This document shows positions 1 to 8,427 of a stretch of 28,499 bases of DNA, piece by piece. The stretch's first letter is position 1, and each line of letters begins with the position of its first letter. Source of the DNA: Thermoplasmata archaeon (GTDB taxonomy: Archaea > Thermoplasmatota > Thermoplasmata > Thermoplasmatales > Thermoplasmataceae); NCBI GenBank assembly GCA_021835185.1, contig JAKBQO010000004.1, positions 1-28,499 of the forward strand, written 5' to 3'. A model generated the notes under the pieces. It was not told the origin of the DNA. It saw nothing but the letters and a program-made list of their open reading frames with translations, and did not search any database. A program made the translations under genes and the position numbers.

Positions 1-213
1 AGGCCTGGAACAGTGGTTGCTGCCGGCACTGTGATACCTGAGAACTTTGAGTCCGATGGGAATTGCATGATAGCAGGGGTGCCTGGAAAGATTAAAAGGA
101 CAGGTGAACAGTATTTTACAATGGCCCATCTTAATTCTCTTGAATATTTGAAGCTAAACAAAGATTTCAGGGAAGGAAAATACGAAATTATGAAAGGAAA
201 TAGGCATGAATAA
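1..213 (+). CDS. Hexapeptide-repeat (gamma-carbonic-anhydrase-like) protein, C-terminal part
   Basis: The gene runs in from the left edge; the frame is open from base 1 and ends at TAA 211-213, so only the last 70 codons are visible. The segment reading PGTVVAAGTVIP followed by MIAGVPGK is the typical last coil of a left-handed beta-helix acyltransferase or gamma-carbonic anhydrase. A polar helical tail follows. The metal-binding histidines of gamma-carbonic anhydrases would lie upstream, so enzyme activity cannot be judged. The stop overlaps the start of cobS by 8 nt, indicating co-transcription. A GTG at 13 is not a credible start because the fold is already under way there. Confidence 0.75.
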   Translation, partial: RPGTVVAAGTVIPENFESDGNCMIAGVPGKIKRTGEQYFTMAHLNSLEYLKLNKDFREGKYEIMKGNRHE

Positions 214-952
214 ATACGTGGAAGGGCTAATATCAGCAATTTCTTTTTTCACAATAATACCATTAGGGGGAAACTATAAAATAACCGGCTATACCATGTA
301 TTTTTTCACCTTCACGGGGCTTATTGTTGGATTGATAGCAGGCATTCCATACCTGGTTCTAAGGCCCTATAATTCCCTTATAGCGTCCACGGTTTCAGTT
401 GCTATTATTATCCTCTTATACGGATTCAACCATCTTGATTCCATAATGGACTTTGGTGATTCCATCATGGTAAGGGGCAAAGAGGAAAAACAACGTGTTA
501 TAAAGGATAGATATACGGGCTCCGGCGGCATTGGCATGTTATTTATTATATATATTCCTGCCATCGCATTTCTCACTTATTTTAAGCCGGTTACAGGTTT
601 TTTCATAATTATTGCGGGGGAAATGGCATCGAAATACGCCACATTATTTTCCATGTACAGGGCCAAAGCATTCGGTGAAGGACTCGGGAAAATGTTCATT
701 GATAAGGTAAGCGCAAATGCAATAGTTTTGAATGTAATCCCTTTGCTGCTTGCATTCGCATTTAATCTCTATAATATAGCAATAATTGCCGCTCTGATAT
801 TTTTATCATATTTCATGAGGTCTGCAATGGAAAAACATTACGGGGGGTTAAATGGTGATCTGGCCGGCAGCATTGGGGAAATATCCCGCCTGCTTTTCTA
901 TGCCATAACCTTTGTATTTATAGCCTTAAAATTAAACCTATTTCTTCTTTAG
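206..952 (+). CDS. cobS: Adenosylcobinamide-GDP ribazoletransferase (cobalamin synthase)
   Basis: CobS joins adenosylcobinamide-GDP to alpha-ribazole (or its phosphate), a last step of cobalamin assembly, in the membrane. The 248-residue protein has about six hydrophobic segments. The acidic family signature lies around residues 74-90 (FNHLD then DFGD), and DRYTGSGG follows at 101-108, as in archaeal CobS; the length is normal. The ATG sits inside the previous gene (8-nt overlap), so translation is probably coupled. Its 3' end overlaps the convergent gene behind it by 15 nt. B12 supply may matter to the cobalamin-type radical SAM protein later in the window, but that link is inference. Confidence 0.9.
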   Translation: MNKYVEGLISAISFFTIIPLGGNYKITGYTMYFFTFTGLIVGLIAGIPYLVLRPYNSLIASTVSVAIIILLYGFNHLDSIMDFGDSIMVRGKEEKQRVIKDRYTGSGGIGMLFIIYIPAIAFLTYFKPVTGFFIIIAGEMASKYATLFSMYRAKAFGEGLGKMFIDKVSANAIVLNVIPLLLAFAFNLYNIAIIAALIFLSYFMRSAMEKHYGGLNGDLAGSIGEISRLLFYAITFVFIALKLNLFLL

Positions 953-1321
953 CTTTATGGAAAGCATCTGGTCATATTTCAGGGTATATTTGATTTTTTT
1001 ATTCCTTATCTCATGTGCAACTTTTTCTGTAAGCTCCTCTATTTCCTCTGAAATAATGTTCCTGTAGATTGTCAATTCTTTTCTATCCTGTGGGAATATC
1101 ATTTTAAACCTTGTATTTTCCCTTCTGTACCCGAAAGGTTTTTTATTTTTCCTTATCTCTTCCATATTCAATTCCAGCAGGATATCATCAAATTGCTTCT
1201 CCTCCTGGTTTAATTTTGATTCACTTTCAACGATTTCCCACATATCAGGAAAGTATTTTTCCAGATCCTTCCACTGGAAATTTTCATCAAATATAATATG
1301 GCCACTATAATTTTTCACCAT
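938..1321 (-). CDS. Orphan soluble protein, 127 aa
   Basis: I do not recognise this protein. It is charged, lysine- and glutamate-rich, with no membrane segment or signal peptide. The C-terminal half looks helical (a run around EISEEIEELTEKVAHEI). A TTG two codons upstream (1327) keeps the frame open, but the ATG at 1321 is the better start. It is convergent with cobS, overlapping it by 15 nt, and divergent from the HTH gene at 1400; the roughly 80-nt gap holds promoters for both directions. Codon use resembles its neighbours, so it is probably a real lineage gene. No function is proposed. Confidence 0.6.
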   Translation of the reverse strand: MVKNYSGHIIFDENFQWKDLEKYFPDMWEIVESESKLNQEEKQFDDILLELNMEEIRKNKKPFGYRRENTRFKMIFPQDRKELTIYRNIISEEIEELTEKVAHEIRNKKIKYTLKYDQMLSIKLKKK

Positions 1322-1371
1322 TGCCAATATATAGATAATACATTAAGTTTTTCTTTGAACTTAGAAATGAT

Positions 1372-1382
1372 TATATTTTATT
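1372..1382 (+). promoter_or_regulatory. TATA-like element for the HTH/trm56 operon
   Basis: An AT-rich stretch (TTATATTTTAT) centred about 24 nt before the ATG at 1400. This is the usual spacing for archaeal leaderless promoters. Confidence 0.4.
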
Positions 1383-1399
1383 GTGCTATAGTGTATAGA

Positions 1400-2946
<1,547 letters not shown>

Positions 2947-3579
2947 TTATTCCTCGTCCTTACTTTTGCTGGATATAAGAAATCTGCATGCGCTGTATCC
3001 ATTTACCTGCCTGTGCGTAGATTTTACATTTGCATCTAAAACCTGTGAAAACATTTTTGTTTCCATGGAACATGCAATACCAAAGTTTTTTGAAATAGAA
3101 AGTATAGGGCAGTTATACTCTATTAACTCAAAATTTCCCTGGGCTCTTTTAACCTCCGGATAATAATCCGCATTTCTCCTGAGTATAGCAAGCTCATTTA
3201 CCTTTTCATCAAGATTTTTTCCCCTCATGGCACCGGTATATTCAGATCTAACTTTTGAATACCTGTCCTTTAGAAATTCTTCGAGAAGTTTTTCATTGCC
3301 GGTAGTTTTTATAAAATCCATGAAATCATTTAGCATTGAATCAGAACTGTTTCCCAGCTTATTGTTTGATACTGGCAAAGCATAAAATATAAAAGAAGGC
3401 CTTCCTACCTTTTTCTTTACTATTTTCCTGGCCACGGCTCCCTGCTGTTCAAGAGCAGAAATATGATTAAGGACTGCCATTTTTGATATGCTCATTTTTT
3501 CGGCCAGCTCATCAAGGGTCAGGCCCGGAAATTCTTTCAATAAAAGTATTATTTTTACCGGTGTTGGATATTCTTCCAT
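2947..3579 (-). CDS. SufR/COG2345-like HTH regulator with three conserved cysteines
   Basis: A 210-residue regulator. Residues about 8-66 form a winged helix: DELAEKMSISKMAVLNHISALEQQG is the HTH and KVGRPSFIFYAL the wing. The C-terminal part has C157, C170 (C-X12-C) and C198. This spacing resembles the SufR family, where cysteines hold an FeS cluster that senses iron-sulfur or redox state. Iron or redox sensing here is inference. The stop directly abuts that of trm56 (convergent, no gap). Upstream lie an AT-rich stretch with a 12-bp palindrome and a divergent small gene. No suf genes are seen nearby. Confidence 0.78.
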   Translation of the reverse strand: MEEYPTPVKIILLLKEFPGLTLDELAEKMSISKMAVLNHISALEQQGAVARKIVKKKVGRPSFIFYALPVSNNKLGNSSDSMLNDFMDFIKTTGNEKLLEEFLKDRYSKVRSEYTGAMRGKNLDEKVNELAILRRNADYYPEVKRAQGNFELIEYNCPILSISKNFGIACSMETKMFSQVLDANVKSTHRQVNGYSACRFLISSKSKDEE

Positions 3580-3619
3580 GGAAATGAATCCAGTTATAAT
3601 ATAAATATATATCTATTTT

Positions 3620-3631
3620 ACTTTATAAAGT
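3620..3631. promoter_or_regulatory. Perfect 12-bp palindrome between divergent genes
   Basis: ACTTTATAAAGT is a perfect inverted repeat about 41-52 nt upstream of the SufR-like gene's ATG and about 46 nt before the divergent small gene. It contains a TATA-like core. It may be an operator for autoregulation or simply a symmetric TATA region. Confidence 0.35.
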
Positions 3632-3676
3632 TTATAAATTATTATCTATATATAATATGCTTGCGTATCTAATATT

Positions 3677-3880
3677 ATGGCACCATTAGATCCACGTGAT
3701 ATTGGAATTTATAATGATAGAAAGAAGTCCGAAATAGATGTGTATATCGATAGGGAATGGAATGGAGACAGATCCTGGCTTTATAAGAAGCATAATTATG
3801 AACAGAAACGCCATAGGACACACCGTTACTGTATCCGGAAAATATTAGTATCCATAAAATCCATATTCGGGAAAGCCTGA
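3677..3880 (+). CDS. Small basic protein, 67 aa, unknown
   Basis: I do not recognise this protein. It is hydrophilic: an acidic/polar first half (DPRDIGIYNDRKKSEIDVYID) and a strongly basic second half rich in Lys, Arg and His, with one Cys. An AT-rich TATA-like stretch (3648-3657) lies about 25 nt before the ATG, as in leaderless genes. It is divergent from the SufR-like regulator and shares its upstream region, so it could be a regulatory target. A longer opposite-strand ORF covers the same bases but has poorer promoter context. It may be a real small protein or a remnant. Confidence 0.45.
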   Translation: MAPLDPRDIGIYNDRKKSEIDVYIDREWNGDRSWLYKKHNYEQKRHRTHRYCIRKILVSIKSIFGKA

Positions 3881-4016
3881 CTGGGGACATGGAACGTTTC
3901 ATGCACAATTTATTAGACAGAATTTAAATGGGTGTGCTAAATTATGTGGTTTACATTCGACTTATTGAAATTATGTGATATGGGCTACAACATAACTGGA
4001 GGCAAAATAAAATATA

Positions 4017-5246
4017 TTATTGCCCGGAGGTTTTTTTATAAGATGAAATCTTCTTTTTAATGCTTAAATTCATACGCTTTAAGAATGCATTGTTAATTGC
4101 TAAATATAATACAGAAACTACGAGGCTACTCATGGCAATTAAAAGCCAGAATGTAGCCGTTGCACTTTCGTAATATGATAGCATATACAATCCGACTATT
4201 GAACCTGAAAATGAACCAAAGCTTATGAATAAATTATATATCCCTATGTAAGTTCCCTTCATGTTGTTTGGGGCAATGGAAGTTATTATTGTCTGTGTTG
4301 TAGGTGCAACAAAATCTTCACCGACAGTCATAATCCCCATGGATAAAAGGAAATAGTCTATGTTTTTTGAAAACATAAGAACTATAAAACCCAGAAAATA
4401 GAATAGCATGCCCACTGACCGGAACAATACGGGCCTTGTTTCCCTGTTCATTAGTTTGAAAATGGGATACTGCAATAAAACTACGAGAATGCCGTTCAGT
4501 GAGTAAATATAAGCCAAATAAAGTATTGGCAACCCCTCAAAGTCAAATGCATACAGTGTTAATGATGCCCCTCTTTGCCTTAAAACAAAGGCCATGATAA
4601 TGCCTATAATTATAAATAAAATAAAAAACCTGTCCTTATATGCCAGTTTGATGTCATTCTTTGTTAAGTATTCTATTTTAGACGGGAAATAGGTTTCTTT
4701 AACGTTGAAATATAATATTATTATTTCTATGAACGTTGCTATACCTGCCATTAGGAATATGTATTGAAAGCCGTAAACAGATAAAATAGCACCGAGTATA
4801 GGCCCTATAGCCGCACCGGCATTTGCCATGACCCTTATTTCAGTATAGCCCGATAATCTCTGCTTCAGGGATGTGACATCAGCTATTGAAGCCTGTATAG
4901 CGGGATATTGCAATGCATTTATGGCAATTGTTGAATAGAACAGCCCTATCAATAACATGACAGGAAGCCTGTAAAGTACGGTAAAATACATAGATATATA
5001 CAACAATCCTGCGGGGATAGGGATTAATATTAAAAATACTCTACGCCCAATTCTATCGGTCAATATTCCGGAATAATACTGTATTGCAGACATCAATAAA
5101 ATTGCAACGCCCAAAACTATTCCAGTTTCTATAAATGATATGTGGTATATAAAAACAAATATTAAAGGCAGGAATATGAAGGAAGATACCCTGCCCGATG
5201 CACGTATTAGCCTTGTGAGGCCCAGATAGAACACCCTTCTATCCAA
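4017..5246 (-). CDS. Major facilitator superfamily transporter
   Basis: A 409-residue integral membrane protein with about 12 hydrophobic helices. The loop between helices 2 and 3 has the MFS motif A (GILTDRIGRR, about residues 60-69), and the arginine-containing helix 4 region (YTEIRVMANAGAAIGPILG) is typical of drug/H+ antiporter-type members. The substrate cannot be told. The first codon is TTG at 5246, preceded by a GGGGTG Shine-Dalgarno-like stretch 6-7 nt upstream; a GTG four codons on is an alternative. It stands alone between a small orphan and the DsrE gene. Confidence 0.85.
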   Translation of the reverse strand: MDRRVFYLGLTRLIRASGRVSSFIFLPLIFVFIYHISFIETGIVLGVAILLMSAIQYYSGILTDRIGRRVFLILIPIPAGLLYISMYFTVLYRLPVMLLIGLFYSTIAINALQYPAIQASIADVTSLKQRLSGYTEIRVMANAGAAIGPILGAILSVYGFQYIFLMAGIATFIEIIILYFNVKETYFPSKIEYLTKNDIKLAYKDRFFILFIIIGIIMAFVLRQRGASLTLYAFDFEGLPILYLAYIYSLNGILVVLLQYPIFKLMNRETRPVLFRSVGMLFYFLGFIVLMFSKNIDYFLLSMGIMTVGEDFVAPTTQTIITSIAPNNMKGTYIGIYNLFISFGSFSGSIVGLYMLSYYESATATFWLLIAMSSLVVSVLYLAINNAFLKRMNLSIKKKISSYKKTSGQ

Positions 5247-5621
5247 TTATTACACCCCGGATTGAATTACATAGTAAATCCTGATGAAATTGCGGGCTAC
5301 GGGAGAAGTAGAAAGAAACATATTATGCTTTATAATTTACCAGTATATTATTTTTTACTTGATTTTTAATATATGTAAAGGATTATTTGTTCAAAATATG
5401 GCTATCCTATAATTTTTCAAGGATATGCATGGATAAAATCAAAGAAATGGTATATGCCACAATGTACAGCAATTCTAATCTAAACAAACAGGAAAATTAT
5501 ATGATAGTGTTGAATGGAAGTACTTTAATATTAAACTAAAAAACTGTTAGAAATTAAGTGTGACATAGCTTCCGCTCTCCAATTATCAACAAAGATGTGC
5601 CAATGTGTTAATTCGATAAAA
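5247..5621. other. Gene-poor spacer between MFS and DsrE genes
   Basis: About 375 nt without a convincing gene. A 36-codon ORF (5429-5539, + strand, beginning MDKIKEMVYAT) has no recognisable domain and no good promoter spacing; it may be a remnant. The rest is AT-rich upstream sequence of the MFS gene. Confidence 0.4.
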
Positions 5622-5629
5622 TTTATATT
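5622..5629 (+). promoter_or_regulatory. TATA box of the DsrE-family gene
   Basis: TTTATATT centred about 26 nt before the ATG at 5651, so the transcript is probably leaderless or nearly so. Confidence 0.5.
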
Positions 5630-5650
5630 TTACCCCTGCATGTTTGTCAT

Positions 5651-5995
5651 ATGTCTGGAAAATACCTTATAATAATATCTTCTGGTCTTGACCAGAAAGG
5701 GAAGATGATTGTTGGGCTAAATTTTGCAAAGAACATTTACAGGAAAAAACTGGCAGAAGATGTTAAAGTCGTATTCTTTGGGCCAAGCGAAGAGTCTCTG
5801 GCAAAGCATGATCCTGATGTTGACACCCTCTTAAAAATACTGAGAGATATGAACGTTATACAGATTGCCTGCAGTGGATATGCTGTTGCCAAGAATGTAA
5901 GTGAAGATATATCAAAAATAGGAATGAAGCTGGAAGACGTTTCTGATACTATTACTAATTTTGCGGATCAGGGTTATAGAATAATAACATTCTGA
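5651..5995 (+). CDS. DsrE/DsrF-family protein
   Basis: A 114-residue single-domain protein of the DsrE/F fold: strand-helix start KYLIIISSGLDQKGKMIVGLNFAKNI, then VKVVFFGPSEESL, a helix ending in MNVIQIACSGYAVA with C74 at the position where family members often have a conserved cysteine, and a C-terminal GYRIITF strand. Family members act in sulfur-relay or sulfur-oxidation systems, some as persulfide carriers. No dsr, tus or hdr genes are adjacent, so the role in sulfur transfer is inferred from fold and cysteine only. It is a single gene with its own promoter. Confidence 0.75.
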   Translation: MSGKYLIIISSGLDQKGKMIVGLNFAKNIYRKKLAEDVKVVFFGPSEESLAKHDPDVDTLLKILRDMNVIQIACSGYAVAKNVSEDISKIGMKLEDVSDTITNFADQGYRIITF

Positions 5996-6338
5996 TCTTC
6001 AGAGGGCGCAACTTCAGTGGTGCGGTATCGCTTCCCGTTAAGGAAAATTTTATTTTACGATCCAATCCGCAGGGAAGCCCATGATTTTTGCAGTAAATCA
6101 AACCTGGAATGCTAAACAAGGCCTTTGAAGAAATTCGTGGATAAGCATAACTTAAAAAATAGTAAACTTTTATGAATGGGCTCTTAATTCCAGGGAATAT
6201 ACACTCTAAAATTTTTTTTTAATAACCTGTACACAAATTTCTGATTCGTTGAATTTGCGTGATGGAGTTAAATGGTACGATATGCGGAGAGAATGCTTTT
6301 ATAAGAAACTTTTTATTATTGTTTATTATCTTTAAATG
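5996..6338. other. Intergenic stretch at left edge of the accessory island
   Basis: About 340 nt without a gene. Just after the DsrE stop, GCGCAAC and GGTGCGG flank a short loop and may form a weak terminator hairpin. Around 6069-6093 a sequence resembles, in reverse orientation, the IS200/IS605-like termini found at 9573 and 10847 (shared GGGAAGCCCATG/CATGGGCTTCC core). The rest is AT-rich. Confidence 0.35.
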
Positions 6339-6589
6339 ATGAAAATTCAATATGATATCGTAGCCGACACTTTATATATATACCTAACTAATTTAAAAAT
6401 TGTTGACACCATTCCTGATAATAAAAATGAGAATATTTTTTTGATGTATCAAAATATGGAAAAATAGTAGGCATAGAAATTTTAAATGCGAGTCTTACGG
6501 ATCTTAAATCGGTTAAAAATCGATTAAAACATTATAAAATAAATATACCGGAACTCAGAATTTTTGGCACAATAAAAACATTGGATTAA
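6339..6589 (+). pseudogene. DUF2283-family protein with a -1 frameshift
   Basis: The first frame from ATG 6339 (another ATG at 6336) reads MKIQYDIVADTLYIYLTN, the characteristic opening of DUF2283 proteins. It then stops early. Adding one T in the seven-T run at 6436-6442 restores one continuous reading frame, in which FDVSKYGKIVGIEILNAS (family-typical) continues to KTLD and TAA 6587-6589, about 83 residues in all. The lesion is a single homopolymer deletion, so a sequencing error or recent mutation is possible. The stop is 2 nt before the DUF4258 start. DUF2283 and DUF4258 genes often sit together and have been considered toxin-antitoxin-like; the function is not established here. Confidence 0.65.
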
Positions 6590-6630
6590 ATATGATAATA
6601 TTATCATCGCACGCATCGGACAGAATTAAA
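6517..6630 (+). repeat. Direct repeat copy A (DUF2283/DUF4258 junction)
   Basis: Pairs with 8627-8740 (offset 2,110 nt, no gaps), with strong similarity over about 100 nt and scattered, mostly third-position differences. The two copies bracket vapBC, the integrase fragment, tRNA-Trp and the ATPase remnant. Confidence 0.6.
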
Positions 6631-6726
6631 GAAAGGTCAATAAAAACGAGTGAAATTGAAACAACCATTATTGCTCCGAACAAATCAATAAAGGAAGATT
6701 TTGAATTGAACACATGCCTTAATTAA
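6592..6726 (+). pseudogene. DUF4258-family protein, truncated to 44 aa
   Basis: The ORF begins MIILSSHASDRIKERSIKTS, matching the N-terminus of DUF4258 proteins (a small alpha/beta fold with a His-x-x-x-Arg-x-x-x-Arg pattern). Family members are about 80-90 residues; this one ends after 44, lacking the beta-sheet half. The stop falls within the last bases of the oppositely oriented vapC, overlapping it by 4 nt, so arrival of the vapBC module may have cut the gene. It is placed 2 nt after the DUF2283 frame, as expected for an operon pair. Confidence 0.55.
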
Positions 6727-7106
6727 AGGTCTCTACTCATCCTTACAGTTATCCTGGAACTTGCAACTCTAAATAGTTTTATATCGTCAGTTATTAGGCC
6801 ATAGCCTTTTTCTATTGCAGATACAAGAAATGACGAATCATAGAATGTTAGGCCCTCCTTCAAGGCAAGGGACAATACAGAAGACCATGTCGGAATAACC
6901 TGTTCTATAGAATTAATCAACTCAAATAAAACTGAACCAATATCTTTTGCTTCTTCCTGTGTTATTGTATTCTTAATATTACTGTTTTTCCATATAACGT
7001 TTCCAACTTCATAAACTGCAAGAGGTATAGTTGCATTATCCATGATTTCCGTATACTTGCCCCGCTGGAACAGGTTAAATATTGAAGAGGTATCTAATAT
7101 ATTCAT
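6723..7106 (-). CDS. vapC: VapC-type PIN-domain toxin
   Basis: A 127-residue PIN-domain ribonuclease. The acidic active-site set is complete: D5 (NILDTSS), E33 (VYEVGNVIWK), D90 (TFYDSSFL) and D107/D108 (LITDD). VapC toxins cut tRNA or rRNA and are neutralised by the partner VapB. The ATG overlaps the end of the upstream vapB by 4 nt, the normal translational coupling. The target RNA cannot be predicted. The second PIN protein at 9735 is clearly different in sequence, so this is not a recent duplication. Confidence 0.88.
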   Translation of the reverse strand: MNILDTSSIFNLFQRGKYTEIMDNATIPLAVYEVGNVIWKNSNIKNTITQEEAKDIGSVLFELINSIEQVIPTWSSVLSLALKEGLTFYDSSFLVSAIEKGYGLITDDIKLFRVASSRITVRMSRDL

Positions 7107-7330
7107 CTGTCCCTATCCTCTCTGATATCTTTTACTAATTCATCCATTTTTAATTTCGATAAAGTGGGTGCTATTTTTTTCATTTTTTCCATCAGTTCGT
7201 TATTCCTGTACTTTTTAATTTCATAGTGTATGGCTTTTCTAATAAGCTCAGTCGGGTTTATACCAAGTTTTCTTAATTCTTCCCTATCTTCTTCGGTAAT
7301 TTTCGCGGATAGTGTTGTATACTTAGACAT
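7103..7330 (-). CDS. vapB: VapB-type antitoxin
   Basis: A 75-residue antitoxin from the ATG at 7330 (MSKYTTLSAKI). A start seven codons further up is possible, but it lies too near the TATA box. The N-terminal part (TTLSAKITEEDREELRKLGINPTELIRKAI) fits a short DNA-binding beta-helix-helix unit of the ribbon-helix-helix or CopG type. The basic then acidic C-terminal tail would bind the VapC groove. It overlaps vapC by 4 nt. VapB normally represses its own promoter. Confidence 0.82.
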   Translation of the reverse strand: MSKYTTLSAKITEEDREELRKLGINPTELIRKAIHYEIKKYRNNELMEKMKKIAPTLSKLKMDELVKDIREDRDR

Positions 7331-7352
7331 ACGGCAATATATACTACACATA

Positions 7353-7360
7353 TTTATAAA
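7353..7360 (-). promoter_or_regulatory. TATA box of vapBC
   Basis: TTTATAAA read on the minus strand, about 26 nt upstream of the ATG at 7330, fits a leaderless promoter. A palindromic ATACGTAT at 7372-7379, just upstream, could be part of an operator. Confidence 0.45.
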
Positions 7361-7709
7361 TTATTGTAATACGTATATAACTACAACATTTCATCGGATA
7401 AAAATAGTCCAGAATAACCATGCGGCCAAAGCCTGTGTATCATGCATATGACCATATAAAATTGAAGTTGTTTTCTGTTTTGAAGTCTTCTCTGAATGAT
7501 TGCGATTTTTGTTTTTATCATAAACAGGTAACTCTGTTTAATCGTATGTTAACTTCAGCAAAAAATTGTAATATTCCCTTCCATTAATGGCCATAAAAAC
7601 TTAAGCGACCCATTTTCCATTGTAATAATCTAAAGTAATAGCAAGATTATAGATATATGCCAACCATAAAAACATTCAATGCTTTGAAGTTATACCCCGA
7701 TAGTACTTA
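7361..7709. other. Non-coding stretch upstream of integrase fragment
   Basis: About 350 AT-rich nt. A 17-codon ORF (beginning MPTIKTFNALKLYPD, ending near 7710) directly precedes the integrase fragment but has no recognisable family. I see no gene and no RNA. Confidence 0.3.
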
Positions 7710-7908
7710 ATGAGAAACCAATATAAAAGGAAGATTTGCGTTCAAATCCTGGTAGGCCATACCCGCATTGAGACCACAACAAGGTATACTCACTTAACAC
7801 AAAAAGAGGTTGGAGAAGCTGTAAAAGAAAGTGTTGAGGCCTTATTTCGCCTCAATCGGCAAATGACGGATTTTGAGTGGGAGCAGTTGGGGGCTGACCC
7901 TAATGTAG
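7710..7908 (+). pseudogene. Tyrosine recombinase (integrase) C-terminal fragment
   Basis: Residues from about 12 onward read LVGHTRIETTTRYTHLTQ, the last catalytic motif of phage-type integrases with the second active-site His and the nucleophilic Tyr (codon near 7784). The upstream catalytic Arg and the HxxR box are absent and the frame closes just before 7710, so only the tail survives. The open frame runs on past 7908 into the 3' half of tRNA-Trp as far as 7997, but that part is tRNA sequence. An integrase end abutting a tRNA 3' end marks a former integration site of a virus or plasmid. Confidence 0.7.
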
Positions 7909-8050
7909 TGGAAGCACTGGGATTTGAACCCAGATCTAAGGGTCTCTTCCATGTTTCATCGTTCCAGTCATTCATCATAAATTCAGACGACCTTTAGCTA
8001 ATCACAAACTGACTGGAGCCCTCTAGGATACCTGACTACCCCATGCTTCC
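7909..8050 (-). tRNA. trnW: tRNA-Trp (CCA) with a 69-nt intron
   Basis: The acceptor stem GGAAGCA/TGCTTCC pairs perfectly (8044-8050 with 7910-7916), and discriminator A is at 7909. Exon 1 is 8013-8050 and exon 2 is 7909-7943, giving a 73-nt mature tRNA. The anticodon stem is GAGGG/CCCTT, the loop CT-CCA-G, and the T-arm CTGGG-TTCAAAT-CCCAG. The intron 7944-8012 splits positions 37/38. A bulge-helix-bulge fits: exon CTCC pairs with intron GAAG (3 of 4), the bulges are AG|T and AG|A, and the inner pairs CA/TG continue into GTTT/AAAC. The intron carries box C/D motifs (separate entry). An integrase fragment abuts the 3' end. Confidence 0.92.
7944..8012 (-). ncRNA. tRNA-Trp intron, candidate box C/D guide RNA for positions 34 and 39
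   Basis: Read on the minus strand: box C GTGATTA (7999-8005), guide 1 (7987-7998), box D' CTGA (7983-7986), box C' ATGATGA (7972-7978), guide 2 (7960-7971), and box D-like ATGA (7956-7959). A GTTT/AAAC stem flanks the terminal boxes. Guide 2 pairs seven bases across the exon-intron junction, and the fifth base before box D faces C34. Guide 1 pairs seven of eight bases with the 3' anticodon stem, and the fifth base before D' faces residue 39. Euryarchaeal tRNA-Trp introns are known to guide 2'-O-methylation at 34 and 39; here residue 39 is C rather than U. Boxes C and D each deviate by one base. Confidence 0.72.
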
Positions 8051-8183
8051 TGATACGTATATTTATTTTTAATATAAATATCTATAGGATAAGCTCGTGT
8101 ATGGGCCATTATTTCTGGTGCACTATTATTACTGAATAAGACAGTATACCTGAAAATCCCTTCTGCAATTCACATGAAGGGGG

Positions 8184-8339
8184 GTGCTAGCTTTAAAGCA
8201 TTATCGGAATACTAATGTTGTATTATTTGTAATTGTTGGCAAGCTTCTCACAGAGGCTATGTACTATAAAGTCGCTCTAATCCCTATTTTAATTAGCTCT
8301 CATGTTGAAAAATTTTTCTATAGCATAGATGGCAAATAA
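8184..8339 (+). other. Possible 51-codon membrane-protein remnant
   Basis: From GTG 8184, a frame of 51 codons contains one hydrophobic segment (NVVLFVIVGKLLT and KVALIPILIS). It follows a purine-rich GGGG stretch. No family is recognised. It lies in otherwise non-coding, decayed sequence and is more likely a fragment than a gene. The remaining bases from 8051 to 8376 show nothing further. Confidence 0.2.
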
Positions 8340-8375
8340 TTACAATACCGGTATTGCTAAGGTATAATGATAATA

Positions 8376-8393
8376 TGTTTCCTTTAGGAAACA
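8376..8393. promoter_or_regulatory. Inverted repeat 1 upstream of ATPase remnant
   Basis: TGTTTCC-TTTA-GGAAACA: a perfect 7-bp inverted repeat with a 4-nt loop. It shares the GTTTC/GAAAC arms with the second palindrome 14 nt downstream, suggesting two copies of one operator-like or RNA hairpin element. Confidence 0.55.
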
Positions 8394-8407
8394 AAAACAT
8401 ATTTTTT

Positions 8408-8427
8408 ATGTTTCTATGTAGAAACAT
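8408..8427. promoter_or_regulatory. Inverted repeat 2, directly abutting the ATG of the ATPase remnant
   Basis: ATGTTTCTA-TG-TAGAAACAT: a perfect 9-bp inverted repeat with a 2-nt centre, ending one base before the ATG at 8428. With the repeat at 8376 it could be a tandem operator or a mRNA hairpin covering the start region. Confidence 0.6.

Noticed and set aside
7909..7997. Integrase coding sequence continuing to 7997
   Set aside because: From 7909 the bases are the tRNA-Trp 3' exon and intron on the other strand; the open frame there is accidental.
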